Below, piece after piece: positions 40,073-48,160 of a stretch of DNA of 64,000 nt (its first letter is position 1; each line of letters opens with the position of its first letter). The translations under genes and the position numbers were made by a program. The stretch is from contig NZ_JAJONF010000009.1 of assembly GCF_021462265.1 (NCBI RefSeq), positions 124,001 through 188,000 of the forward strand, in the 5' to 3' direction. The notes under the pieces are model-generated. The model was given only the letters and a program-made list of their open reading frames with translations, was not told the origin of the DNA and searched no databases. The stretch is from Streptomyces shenzhenensis. GTDB taxonomy: Bacteria > Actinomycetota > Actinomycetes > Streptomycetales > Streptomycetaceae.

Positions 40073-41598
40073 GAGGTCCCCTCGTCGTTGTGTCCGCCGC
40101 GCACGCTGACGGGATCCGACGCCGGGTATTCGGACCAGTCCACCATCCGGTTCGGATTGTCGAGGAGCACCGCGAGGTGACGTCCCGCGTGCGCCTCCCG
40201 TCGCGGCGCGGCGGCGGTGGCCGCTTCGCTGCGCAACTGCCGTACGCGTTCCGGCAGTTCGGCGGCCGTTCCCTTCAGTAGTTTGTCGACCCTTTTCCTG
40301 AAGTCGCCCGGCGGCGTGGGCCGGCGGTCCCAGACGGCCAGCGGCACGCCGGCCCGCAGGGCGGCTTCGAGCGTGGCCTGGCGGCCCCCGGGTCCGGGCA
40401 GCGGCGGCGCGGTGAGCGCGACCGACACCAGCCGGTCGTCGGCGGCGAGCGTGCTGTTCCACCGCACCGGGTCGTGGCCGCGCTCCCCCGTGGTGTCCCA
40501 GTGGCAGACGATCCGGGGGGCGGCCATCATCTGCTGCCAGCGGTTGCGCCAGCGCCGGTGGTACCGCCGGGCCCGCATCCGCTCCAGGCTCCGCAGCGCC
40601 ACCGGGTAGTCCAGGCACAGGGCGGTGGCCGAGGACGGGTGCGAGGCCGTCGGCAGCCACTCCATGGGGTCGTTCAGCAACTGCAGGGGCAGCACGAACT
40701 CAAGGACCGGTCTGCCGGGGCGCTCGCCCCAGTCCTCCTCCACGCTGCCGACCAACTGTTCGACCGCGGCCTCGACTTCGTCCAGGGCCACGATCTGGTC
40801 CTCTCCTCGCTCCGGCCGCCATGAGCCCGGACGCCGCTGGCGCCAGTGGGACAGCAGGTACTCGTCCGAGCTGATCCCGTGCTTGCTCAACTGGACAACG
40901 AGACAGGCGGGAGCCGGTTCCGCCACCCCCAGAGTGATCTGTGAGCGAAAGATCTCGAGGGGTTTCACCAGGTCAAGTCGCTTGCCCTGGTCGTCGTTCC
41001 AGGCGCGCAGATCGTCGATGACCTGGCGGTCGACGCCGGACGCCGGGCCCGCCGCGATCGCGTGCTCCACCAGGGCCAGCACGGGAAGCAGGCCGTCGGG
41101 ACGGGCGTTGGCCCCGGCGAGGAAGTCGAAGGCCTCCTGGAGGGTGGCGACCGGGCGGGCCGGGAGCGGAAGGTCACCGGCCGCCGCGTGCAGCAGGCCC
41201 TGCGGATCGGGATGCGGGAAGCGGCCGAGCAGCGAGCGGGCTCTGCGGAACTCGGCTTCGGGCAGTACCGCCAGAACCGGCGAGGCGGCGACGAGCTTCA
41301 CGATCCGCAGCACCGGAAGGGAACCGGGGTCGTACACCTGGAGGGTGTCCACCAGCACGGAGAGCCCGGTGGGCCGTTGCCAGCAGGCCCGGGCTATCTC
41401 CATGATGTCGTGCCGCTTCCGGTCGTGTCGCCGGAGGTTGGCTAACTCGGGTAACCGGCCCGCCAGCATGTCGATCAAGAGATCGCGCCCTCCCGGTGCA
41501 TCGAGTCCCGACACCGCGCACATCTGCTCCACCAGCTCATGCTCGAAACCCGCCGCATGACCGCCGTTTGCGCCACTCAACAAGCGTCCCCCCGTCAT
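40069..41598 (-). CDS. VMAP-family protein with N-terminal EAD2
   Basis: This 509-aa protein begins with an EAD2 domain (~18-100: GGRDLLIDMLAGRLPELANL, DIMEIARACW, GLSVLVDTLQVYDPGSL). A middle VMAP region follows (LQEAFDFLAGANARPDGLLP...) and then the VMAP C-terminal domain with CLVVQLSKHGISSDEYLLSH, RPVLEFVLPLQLLNDPMEWL and IVCHWDTTGERG. VMAP proteins form ternary NTP-dependent conflict systems with MoxR and vWA proteins. The EAD2 matches that of the caspase at 30451-31563 and is the likely docking point. ATG 41598 has AGGAG only two bases away, so initiation at a nearby TTG is possible. Confidence 0.83.
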   Translation of the reverse strand: MTGGRLLSGANGGHAAGFEHELVEQMCAVSGLDAPGGRDLLIDMLAGRLPELANLRRHDRKRHDIMEIARACWQRPTGLSVLVDTLQVYDPGSLPVLRIVKLVAASPVLAVLPEAEFRRARSLLGRFPHPDPQGLLHAAAGDLPLPARPVATLQEAFDFLAGANARPDGLLPVLALVEHAIAAGPASGVDRQVIDDLRAWNDDQGKRLDLVKPLEIFRSQITLGVAEPAPACLVVQLSKHGISSDEYLLSHWRQRRPGSWRPERGEDQIVALDEVEAAVEQLVGSVEEDWGERPGRPVLEFVLPLQLLNDPMEWLPTASHPSSATALCLDYPVALRSLERMRARRYHRRWRNRWQQMMAAPRIVCHWDTTGERGHDPVRWNSTLAADDRLVSVALTAPPLPGPGGRQATLEAALRAGVPLAVWDRRPTPPGDFRKRVDKLLKGTAAELPERVRQLRSEAATAAAPRREAHAGRHLAVLLDNPNRMVDWSEYPASDPVSVRGGHNDEGTS

Positions 41599-41796
41599 GA
41601 CTCCTGTGCCCCTCAACTCCCTCTCGTCGCAGGGTAGTCCGGGCACCGCAGCCCTGAGTCCAGGGTATGGCCAGGCGTAACGCGTGGCCACCCCGGAGCG
41701 CTCTGTCACCGGCATCCGCCGGGCGGCCGACGGGTGATCCGCCGCCGTACGGCTGCCGCTTCGCGGCCGGGCGGGGGCACGGCCTAAGGTCGTCCG

Positions 41797-43515
41797 GTGA
41801 CGAACAGCAGCGCGACCCGTTCCCACGACCTCGACGGCATACGTCCGGCCCCGCACACCGGCCCGCACACCGGCTTGCTCACCGGCCCGCGGCCGGGCCC
41901 GCACTCCGGTGTCAGGGAACGCCTGGTCCCGCCCTTCCCCGAACCCGCCACCCGCCTGTGGCGGCTGCTGGGCCTCGGCCCGGACCGGGCACGGCGCCTC
42001 GCGAGGGCGACGGAGTGGCTGGGCCCGCTGCTCGTCACCGCCCTGGCCGGCGCCCTCCGCTTCTGGCGCCTCGGCCGGCCGCGGGACCTCGTCTTCGACG
42101 AGACGTACTACGCCAAGGACGCCTGGGCACTGCTGCATCTCGGGTACGAGGGCACCTGGCCGGACCGCAAGATCGCCGACCCGCAGATCCTGGCGCACCC
42201 CCAGGTGATCTCGCTCTCCGACACCGGCTCCTTCGTCGCGCACCCGCCCACGGGCAAGTGGGTGATCTCCGTCGGCGAGTGGCTGTTCGGCCTCGACCCC
42301 GTCGGCTGGCGCTTCATGACGGCACTCCTCGGCACCCTGTCGGTGTTCATGCTGTGCCGCATCGGCCGCCGCCTGTTCCGTTCGACGTTCCTGGGCTGCC
42401 TGGCCGGGGCCCTGATGGCGATCGACGGCCTGCACCTGGTGATGAGCCGCACCGCGCTGCTCGACCTCGTCGTCATGTTCTTCGTGCTGGCGGCCTTCGG
42501 CTGCCTGCTGATCGACCGGGACCGGGCCCGGGCCCGGCTCGCGGCGGCCCTGCCGGCCGACGCGGAGGGCCGGGTGCGCCCGGACGCGGACACCGGTGAC
42601 CGGGCCCCGACGGGCCGGCGGCCCTGGCGCCTCGCGGCCGGCGTGCTCCTGGGCCTCGCGGCCTCGACCAAGTGGAACGGTCTGTACGTCCTGGCCTTCT
42701 TCGTGGTCCTGACGCTGCTGTGGGACGTCGGCGCCCGTCGCGTGGCCGGCGCCCGTCACCCGTACCGGGCGGTCCTGCGCCGGGACCTCGGCCGGTCGGT
42801 GCTCTCCCTCGTCCCGACCGCGCTCCTGACGTATCTGCTGACCTGGACCGGCTGGTTCCTGTCCGACGACGGCTGGGGCCGGCACTGGGCGGACGGCCGG
42901 GGCGGCACCTGGTCGTGGATCCCGGCCCCGCTGCGCAGTTTCTGGCACTACGAGTACCTGGTGTACCAGTTCAACGTGGGCCTGCACACACCGCACAAGT
43001 ACCAGTCGAACCCGTGGAGCTGGCTGGTCCTCGGCCGTCCCGTGCTGTTCGCCTACAACTCCCCGCAGCCCGGCCAGGACGGCTGCTCCACGACGGGCTC
43101 CTGCACCCGCACGGTCCTCGCCCTGGGCACCCCGCTGCTGTGGTGGTCGGCCTGCCTCGCCCTGGCCTACCTGCTGTACCGGTGGGCCATGCGCCGGGAC
43201 TGGCGGGCGGGCGCGATCCTGTGCGGGGTGGCGGCCGGCTACCTCCCCTGGTTCCTCTACCAGGACCGTACGGTGTTCTCCTTCTACGCCGTGGTCTTCG
43301 TGCCGTACCTGTGCCTGGCCGTGGCCATGATGATCGCAGCCGTGCTCGGTCCGCCCGGCGCGACCCAGCGGCGGCGGCTGCGGGGCGCGGTGGCCGCCGG
43401 GGTGCTGGTGCTCCTCATCGCCTGGAACTTCGTCTACTTCTTCCCCGTCTACACCGGGCAGACGATCCCCTACAGCGGCTGGCAGGCCAGGATGTGGCTC
43501 GACACCTGGATCTGA
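41797..43515 (+). CDS. pmt: Protein O-mannosyltransferase
   Basis: This 572-aa polytopic enzyme transfers mannose from polyprenyl-phosphate mannose to Ser/Thr of exported proteins. The GT39/PMT signature is in the first loop: GRPRDLVFDETYYAKDAWAL (Asp-Glu). HPPTGKWVISVGEWLFG follows, with about ten transmembrane helices and periplasmic WRFMTALLGTLSVF and FHWYEYLVYQ-like FWHYEYLVYQFNVGLHTPH motifs. The actinobacterial relatives are single-copy Pmt. GTG 41797 is the first start consistent with the hydrophilic N-terminus. It is divergent from VMAP with a 198-base gap and is probably unrelated to the conflict island. Confidence 0.9.
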   Translation: MTNSSATRSHDLDGIRPAPHTGPHTGLLTGPRPGPHSGVRERLVPPFPEPATRLWRLLGLGPDRARRLARATEWLGPLLVTALAGALRFWRLGRPRDLVFDETYYAKDAWALLHLGYEGTWPDRKIADPQILAHPQVISLSDTGSFVAHPPTGKWVISVGEWLFGLDPVGWRFMTALLGTLSVFMLCRIGRRLFRSTFLGCLAGALMAIDGLHLVMSRTALLDLVVMFFVLAAFGCLLIDRDRARARLAAALPADAEGRVRPDADTGDRAPTGRRPWRLAAGVLLGLAASTKWNGLYVLAFFVVLTLLWDVGARRVAGARHPYRAVLRRDLGRSVLSLVPTALLTYLLTWTGWFLSDDGWGRHWADGRGGTWSWIPAPLRSFWHYEYLVYQFNVGLHTPHKYQSNPWSWLVLGRPVLFAYNSPQPGQDGCSTTGSCTRTVLALGTPLLWWSACLALAYLLYRWAMRRDWRAGAILCGVAAGYLPWFLYQDRTVFSFYAVVFVPYLCLAVAMMIAAVLGPPGATQRRRLRGAVAAGVLVLLIAWNFVYFFPVYTGQTIPYSGWQARMWLDTWI

Positions 43516-43560
43516 CGCTCAGCCGCCTCTCGGGTCCGGCTCGGTGCGGCGGACGGCCGG

Positions 43561-44880
43561 TCAGCGGTGTGCCGAGGCCGTGGGGCTGGGCGCCGGGCCC
43601 TCCGCGCGCAGCGAGCGGTGGTCGCGGCCGGGAGTGGCGCGAGGAGTGGGTGTGCCCGCCGCCGAGGTGGCCGGCGTCTTGGCGTGGTGGCGGGGCACGA
43701 CGTCCTGGGGGAAGATCAGCTGGTCGTTCATCCACGTCAGGGCGGCGGGCATCTCCCGTACCCAGGTGGGGAAGTTGTGGCTGCCGTTCTCGGGGAGGAT
43801 GGAGACGACCCGCATGGGCGCCTTGACGGCCTTGATGAAGGCCTCGGTCTCCTGGTAGCCCTTCTCGCCGTGCTTGCTGTTGGCGACCAGGACCGAGACC
43901 TGGGGCACGGGCAGGTGCTTCAGCCGCCACATCAGGTCGTGGCCGTCGATCCGGGCCTGCCGGCCGGGTCCGTTGCCGAACAGGTCGCCGGTGGTGGGGT
44001 CGTCCTTGACCCGGTAGTCGGGCGACAGGGCGGCGGCCGTGGTGTAGACGCCGGGGTCGCGCATCGTGAGCTGGAGGGCACAACTGGCGCCCGAGGAGTA
44101 CCCCATGACGCCCCAGGAGTTCGCGTAGTGGCCGGCCCGGTAGACGGACTTGATCGCCTCCGGGAGGTCCTTGGCGAGGAACGTCTCGGTCTGCGGTCCG
44201 CCGGGGACGTCCACGCACTCGGTGTCGCGGGGCGGGGCGATGGTGGGCCGGATCATCACCATGATCGTCGGCTGCATCCGGCCCTGGCGCTGGAGTTCGC
44301 CGGCGGTCTGCGAGACCCGCAGGTGCTGGGCGAGGTTGTAGATGCTGCCCGGGTAGCCGCTGAGCGCGACGATCACCGGGAAGCGCATGCGGTGGTACGC
44401 CTTCTGGAAGTACTGCGGCGGCAGATAGACGAAGGCCGGGTCGACCACGCCGGTGCGCCGGCCGATGATCTTCACCGACTCCACCCGGCCGACGGCCGCG
44501 GCGGGCCCGTCGGGCAGCCCGCTGACCCGGCTCAACTGCTGGTCGCCCCCGGGCTGCACGAGGGACGCCCCGTGCACGCTGCTTATGCCGTTCACCGAGC
44601 CGCCGCCGTTCCCGCCGGCCGCCTGCGTCAGGCCGACCGGAGCGGTGTCGACGTTGCCGAACAGCTCGTTCCAGGAGCCGAAGAACTGGTACGACGAGTT
44701 CACCGCGCACGCGAACGCCGCGACGATCGTCACTTGCGTCATTCCGATGGCCCCGAGCCGCCCCAGCACAGGCCACAGCCCCGGCCTGGCGAGCCGCGGC
44801 CACAGCCAGACCAGCAGCGCCACACACAGGGCGGCCAGCGCCGCGAGCGCGTATACCGTCGTACGACTGGTCAAACCCAT
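43561..44880 (-). CDS. Membrane-anchored esterase (esterase D-like)
   Basis: This 439-aa protein begins with two hydrophobic helices (VYALAALAALCVALLVWLWP and IGMTQVTIVAAFACAVNSSY). An extracytoplasmic esterase domain follows: FPVIVALSGYPGSIYNLAQ, nucleophile elbow GYSSGASCAL, VSVLVANSKHGEKGY and a C-terminal catalytic His in NGSHNFPTWVREMP. It resembles mycolyltransferase/esterase-D-like actinobacterial proteins. The last ~45 residues are Ala/Pro/Thr-rich. The enzyme probably acts on cell-envelope esters outside the membrane. Genes on both sides are transcriptionally separate. Confidence 0.8.
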   Translation of the reverse strand: MGLTSRTTVYALAALAALCVALLVWLWPRLARPGLWPVLGRLGAIGMTQVTIVAAFACAVNSSYQFFGSWNELFGNVDTAPVGLTQAAGGNGGGSVNGISSVHGASLVQPGGDQQLSRVSGLPDGPAAAVGRVESVKIIGRRTGVVDPAFVYLPPQYFQKAYHRMRFPVIVALSGYPGSIYNLAQHLRVSQTAGELQRQGRMQPTIMVMIRPTIAPPRDTECVDVPGGPQTETFLAKDLPEAIKSVYRAGHYANSWGVMGYSSGASCALQLTMRDPGVYTTAAALSPDYRVKDDPTTGDLFGNGPGRQARIDGHDLMWRLKHLPVPQVSVLVANSKHGEKGYQETEAFIKAVKAPMRVVSILPENGSHNFPTWVREMPAALTWMNDQLIFPQDVVPRHHAKTPATSAAGTPTPRATPGRDHRSLRAEGPAPSPTASAHR

Positions 44881-45122
44881 GTCCCTCAGTCCCTGTTTTC
44901 CCTGCCCGTGCTTCGTTGCTTCCGCACAGGAGGAGGGCGGAAGAGCCTTCCGCGTTCCGTAACGAGGGATTCAGGAAGAAGACATGACCTGTTACGCCAT
45001 GTCGGGCGGGGGTCGCCGCCGAGAGGTGACGGACATCACCGTCTCCGGCCCGTGCACCGGCAGCGGCCGGGAGGCCGCGCTGCCGGATTTCGACGGCTGC
45101 CGGCAGTCTGGCAAACCGGGGG
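44881..45122 (-). promoter_or_regulatory. Upstream region of the esterase gene
   Basis: This gap contains a perfect stem-loop GCGGAAG-AGC-CTTCCGC (44937-44953) about 57 bases ahead of the esterase ATG. It is located in the 5' leader or promoter. I could not assign -35/-10 boxes. Confidence 0.35.
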
Positions 45123-45146
45123 ACGGCCCCCCGCGCGGGGGGCCGT
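45123..45146 (-). terminator. Strong GC hairpin terminator
   Basis: ACGGCCCCCC and GGGGGGCCGT, separated by GCGC, form a perfect 12-base-per-side palindrome 22 bases after the stop of the secreted-protein gene. This is the likely transcription end of that gene. Confidence 0.75.
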
Positions 45147-45150
45147 CGTG

Positions 45151-45182
45151 CTCACCTGACGTCGGCCTCACCTGACGTCGAC
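45151..45182. repeat. 16-base duplication across a stop codon
   Basis: CTCACCTGACGTCGGC (45151-45166) is repeated as CTCACCTGACGTCGAC (45167-45182). The right copy contains the stop codon and last codons of the minus-strand secreted-protein gene, so the gene end has been duplicated downstream. Confidence 0.85.
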
Positions 45183-45968
45183 GAAGTCGCCGGCCGCGGT
45201 CGCCGGGCCGGTGGTGCCGGTGCCGGCGAAGACGTAGCGGAAGTAGCCGTCCGTCTTGGCCTTGGTGGTGGTCCTCAGCGCTCCGGCGCTGCCGCTGGTG
45301 ACCGTCTTCAGGGTGGTGTAGGTGCTGCTGCCCTTCTTGCGGAACTGCAGCCTGACCGCCTGCCCCTGGTAGCCGGTGTAGCTGCCGCTCTCCCAGTTCG
45401 CGCGGGTGAGTCTGCCGGTGACGGTGACGGTCCTGCCCTTCTTCACCGGTTCGGGCGAGGCGTTCACCGTCACCTTGGCCAGCCGCTTGACCCGGGCCGT
45501 GCCCGCGGCGTCGATCTCCGTCCAGTCGTCGGTACGGTCCTGGGCCCCGGCGAGCACCTTCCAGGTGCCGGCGAGGCCGTTGTGGTCGAGGTCCCGCGCG
45601 GCGTCCACGGCGATGCTCACCGTGCAGGCGGAGGTGGTGGGGTCGGTGGGCGACACCGTGCAGGTGCCCGTCGGCGGGTACAGCGGCAGGATGCCGTCGG
45701 CGTCGTCGGTGTTCGGGCCGTGCCACAGGTAGGCCCAGGAAGCGGCGACGCCGTCCGGGTCCGTGGCCGTCCAGGTGAGGGTGACGGTCTTCTTGGTGGT
45801 CAGGCCGAGCACGATGTCCTTGCCGCCGTTGACGACGACGTTCGAGAACACCGTGTCACTGGGCGTGGCCCGGTCCGCCGCCTGGGCGGCTGTCGGGAGC
45901 ACCGACGTGGCGAGGGCGAAAAGGCCGGTGGCAAGGGTGACGGCGGTGACGGCCGGGCGGATGCGCAT
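45168..45968 (-). CDS. Secreted protein with Ig-like domains
   Basis: This 266-aa protein has a clear Sec signal peptide: MRIRPAVTAVTLATGLFALA, cleaved after TAAQA-A (~33). The mature part is beta-rich. An N-terminal domain (VFSNVVVNGGKDIVLGLTTK) contains TGTCTVSPTDPTTSACTVSI with two cysteines that may pair. A C-terminal domain VNASPEPVKKGRTVTVTGRL resembles the Ig-like folds found in actinobacterial wall proteins. DADGILPLYPP and DLDHNGLAG could bind calcium. ATG 45968 has AAGGGGGA upstream. Its function is unknown. Confidence 0.8.
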   Translation of the reverse strand: MRIRPAVTAVTLATGLFALATSVLPTAAQAADRATPSDTVFSNVVVNGGKDIVLGLTTKKTVTLTWTATDPDGVAASWAYLWHGPNTDDADGILPLYPPTGTCTVSPTDPTTSACTVSIAVDAARDLDHNGLAGTWKVLAGAQDRTDDWTEIDAAGTARVKRLAKVTVNASPEPVKKGRTVTVTGRLTRANWESGSYTGYQGQAVRLQFRKKGSSTYTTLKTVTSGSAGALRTTTKAKTDGYFRYVFAGTGTTGPATAAGDFVDVR

Positions 45969-46095
45969 GGAATCCCCCTTAGGGATGGACGGCTCGCCGC
46001 CTTCGGGCGGCAGGCCCTGATGCTGTGTCACACCCGCTAGACATGTGGGGGACGGTCACGGTTGCCCCCGTGTTCCTACCGTGTTCGTGACTCCA

Positions 46096-46115
46096 CCCAC
46101 GCGTAAACGCGCGGG
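46096..46115 (-). other. Right-end hairpin of the IS605 element
   Basis: CGCG-TAAA-CGCG is extended by outer CCC/GGG with one A/C mismatch. It lies 17-36 bases after the tnpB stop. In this family the right-end hairpin is the TnpA cleavage substrate and the 3' part of the guide RNA. Confidence 0.65.
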
Positions 46116-46131
46116 CTTCCTGCGTCGGTGG

Positions 46132-47340
46132 CTAAGCTGCCGCGCAGAGGACCAGCCCGGCCCTGTTGAGGACGTTCGTCGCGCCGACGTGGTCCGCGTT
46201 CGCCGCGAACCCGCACGCCGTGCACTGGAACCTTTCCTGGGTGACGCGGTTCTCCTTCGCTACGTGCCCGCACTGGGGGCACGTGCGGGAGGTGTTGCGC
46301 GCGTCCACCGGAACTGTGAGGCGACCGGCACTCTCAGCCTTGTTCGCCAGGATTCCGAGGAACTGTGCCCAACCCGCGTCGAGGATGCTGCGGTTGAGGC
46401 CGGCCTTTGCGGCAGCACCGTTCGGCAGGAAGCTGCCGGGCTGCCCGGGGTCGGCCTTGTGTGCGGGGCTCTTGGTCATGCCCGCTGTGTTCAGTCGCTC
46501 GTGCGCGATCACGTCGTGGCCGGTGATCAGCGTACGTGCGGTCTTGTGGTGGAAATCGGCGCGCTGCCGCCGGATCCTGCCGTGCAGCCTGGCGACCTTC
46601 CGTGCCGCCGCGCGGTGGCGCTTGGTGCGCTGCCGGGTCCGCTTCGGGAACGTGGCGAGGTGCCGCTGCGCTTCGGCGAGTTCGTCGGCCATCGCCTGGA
46701 CAAAGTGCGGGTTGGCGACGTGTTCGCCGTGCGAGGTGGTGAGGAAGTGAGCGACGCCCATGTCGACACCGACGATCGCCCCGGTGGGCGGCAGCTCCTC
46801 GGCGGGCACGCTGTCGCAGGCGAGGACGACGTACCAGCGGTTCCCTTCACGCTTCACGCTGATCGTCTTGACGCGGCCCTGTACGGGCCGGTGCTGGTGC
46901 ACACGGACGTGCCCGACGCCCTGGAGCCGTACGCGGGTCTGTGCATCGTGTGGGGTGGAGTCCCAGCGGCAGCCGTCGCCGTCCTTGGGGAAGGTGACGG
47001 TGTCGAAGTGCCCTGCGCCCTTGAAACGGGGGTAGCCCGGCATCTGCCCGGCCTTGACCCGGCGGAAGAACGCCTGGAACGCCTTGTCGAGACGGCGCAG
47101 GGTGGCCTGCTGGGAGGAGAACGACCAGCGGCCCTGACGCTCCGGGTCGAATGCGCGGATGTCTTTGAGCTGGGCGGACTGGTCGCCGTACTTGATGCTC
47201 GTCTTCGAGGTGTGCCGGTAGGCGTCCCGGCGCTCCTGCAACGCGCCGTTGTACAGGGAGCAGTGGTCCCGCAGCATCTCGCCGAGCGCTGCCGTCTGAC
47301 GGGCCGTGGGGCGCAGGAGGAACTTGTACGCGCGGATCAC
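46132..47340 (-). CDS. tnpB: TnpB nuclease of the IS605 element
   Basis: This 402-aa protein has the full TnpB order: N-terminal helices (VIRAYKFLLRPTARQTAALG), RuvC-I Asp in GAIVGVDMGVAHFLTTS, RuvC-II Glu in DVIAHERLNTAGM, zinc finger CPQCG...CTACG, and RuvC-III Asp in ANADHVGATNVLNRAG. All catalytic residues are present, so an active RNA-guided nuclease is expected. It is of a different lineage from the lone TnpB at 16164 (RuvC-III NADHVGATN versus DRDDNAALN). GTG 47340 overlaps the tnpA stop. Confidence 0.92.
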   Translation of the reverse strand: MIRAYKFLLRPTARQTAALGEMLRDHCSLYNGALQERRDAYRHTSKTSIKYGDQSAQLKDIRAFDPERQGRWSFSSQQATLRRLDKAFQAFFRRVKAGQMPGYPRFKGAGHFDTVTFPKDGDGCRWDSTPHDAQTRVRLQGVGHVRVHQHRPVQGRVKTISVKREGNRWYVVLACDSVPAEELPPTGAIVGVDMGVAHFLTTSHGEHVANPHFVQAMADELAEAQRHLATFPKRTRQRTKRHRAAARKVARLHGRIRRQRADFHHKTARTLITGHDVIAHERLNTAGMTKSPAHKADPGQPGSFLPNGAAAKAGLNRSILDAGWAQFLGILANKAESAGRLTVPVDARNTSRTCPQCGHVAKENRVTQERFQCTACGFAANADHVGATNVLNRAGLVLCAAA

Positions 47341-47789
47341 GAGCCGTCCCCCTTCTTCCACGGGCGTTCCCACTGGGTGTTGATGTACTTCTCGACCGTG
47401 GCCGCCGACACGGCGCCGACCGAGGCGGCGAAGTACGACGACGACCACAGGGTGGGCATCCGTGACTTCAGGTGCGGGAACTCCTCGCGCAACACGCGGG
47501 ATGTGAAGCCCTTGAACTGGTTCGCCACGTACGAGGCCGACGACTTCGGGTCGTGCTTCACGAACAGGTGCACATGGTCGGGCATCACCTCAAGGGCGAT
47601 GACCTCCCACCCGCGTTCGTCGGCCTTCTGCCGGATCAAATTGTCCAACCGTTCCGCGACCCGCCCACCGAGGACCGGACGGCGGTACTTCGGGCACCAC
47701 ACCACGTGGAGCCCGAGGTCGTACACGCCGCCGGAGAATCGGCGAACCTTCCTGGTCACAGTCACACGATCACTATACACACGCCGCAT
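47337..47789 (-). CDS. tnpA: Y1 transposase TnpA (IS200/IS605)
   Basis: This 150-aa HUH single-strand transposase has His72 and His74 in LEVMPDHVHLFVK and the nucleophile Tyr135 in TVEKYINTQW. The N-terminal region VYDLGLHVVWCPKYRRPVL is standard for the family. It excises and inserts the element as single-stranded DNA. Length and catalytic residues are complete. ATG 47789 is the longest start; GTGs a few codons inside are alternatives. Confidence 0.95.
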   Translation of the reverse strand: MRRVYSDRVTVTRKVRRFSGGVYDLGLHVVWCPKYRRPVLGGRVAERLDNLIRQKADERGWEVIALEVMPDHVHLFVKHDPKSSASYVANQFKGFTSRVLREEFPHLKSRMPTLWSSSYFAASVGAVSAATVEKYINTQWERPWKKGDGS

Positions 47790-47879
47790 GTCTAGTGCGG
47801 TAGAGAGGCTGGCTCAGGTGAACAGTGCAGATCCGTGCACCCAGTTGAGGTCAGAGCAGGGCTCAGAAGCCATTCCCCA

Positions 47880-47895
47880 CCCCGCTAAAGCGGGG
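47880..47895 (-). other. Left-end hairpin of the IS605 element
   Basis: This is a perfect CCCCGC-TAAA-GCGGGG stem-loop about 90 bases upstream of the tnpA start. It is taken as the subterminal left-end structure. Confidence 0.55.
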
Positions 47896-47900
47896 CGTCC

Positions 47901-48160
47901 CCTGGCTAGGTACTGATGGGGGGCGGCCAGGCGCCGCCGCTGCCGCCCCCGCCGCTACCGCTACCGCTCCGGGGATCAGGGTCTGCGCGGGACCCGGCCG
48001 GCCCCGCCACAGGGTGGCCCGTCCGCGGGGCTGTGCGGCGAGCAGGACGAGGCGGGGCCCGCTGTCCCGATCCGGGGCGAGCGGATCCGGGCTTCGGGGC
48101 GGCCGCTGCCGGCGTGTCCCCCGCCGGGAGTTTCCTGTCACTCACAGAGGGGGAACACCG
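47901..48160. other. GC-rich stretch without a gene
   Basis: I see no coding region. The sequence is very C/G-rich with short CCGCTACCG-like repeats near 47950-47970. It may be the left flank of the IS insertion site. Confidence 0.4.

Larger units (their letters stand above)
46090..47900 (-). mobile_element. Complete IS200/IS605-type element
   Basis: The minus strand carries tnpA then tnpB with overlapping stop and start, bounded by hairpins near both ends. These are CCCACGCG-TAAA-CGCGCGGG at 46096-46115 (one mismatch pair) and CCCCGC-TAAA-GCGGGG at 47880-47895. Both loops read TAAA on the plus strand, that is TTTA on the element's strand. IS605-family ends are such subterminal hairpins rather than inverted repeats. 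Exact borders cannot be set without an empty site. The element looks intact and may be mobile. Confidence 0.85.

Noticed and set aside
40073..40660. N-terminal extension of the MoxR gene
   Set aside because: It lies inside the VMAP coding region in another frame; the ATG at 40072 with ATGA overlap is preferred.
41599..42996. Extension of the VMAP frame under the mannosyltransferase gene
   Set aside because: It is antisense to a clear PMT protein and consists of Arg/Gln/Gly-rich filler.
46045..47916. Plus-strand frame of 623 codons across the IS605 element
   Set aside because: Antisense to intact tnpA and tnpB with all catalytic residues.
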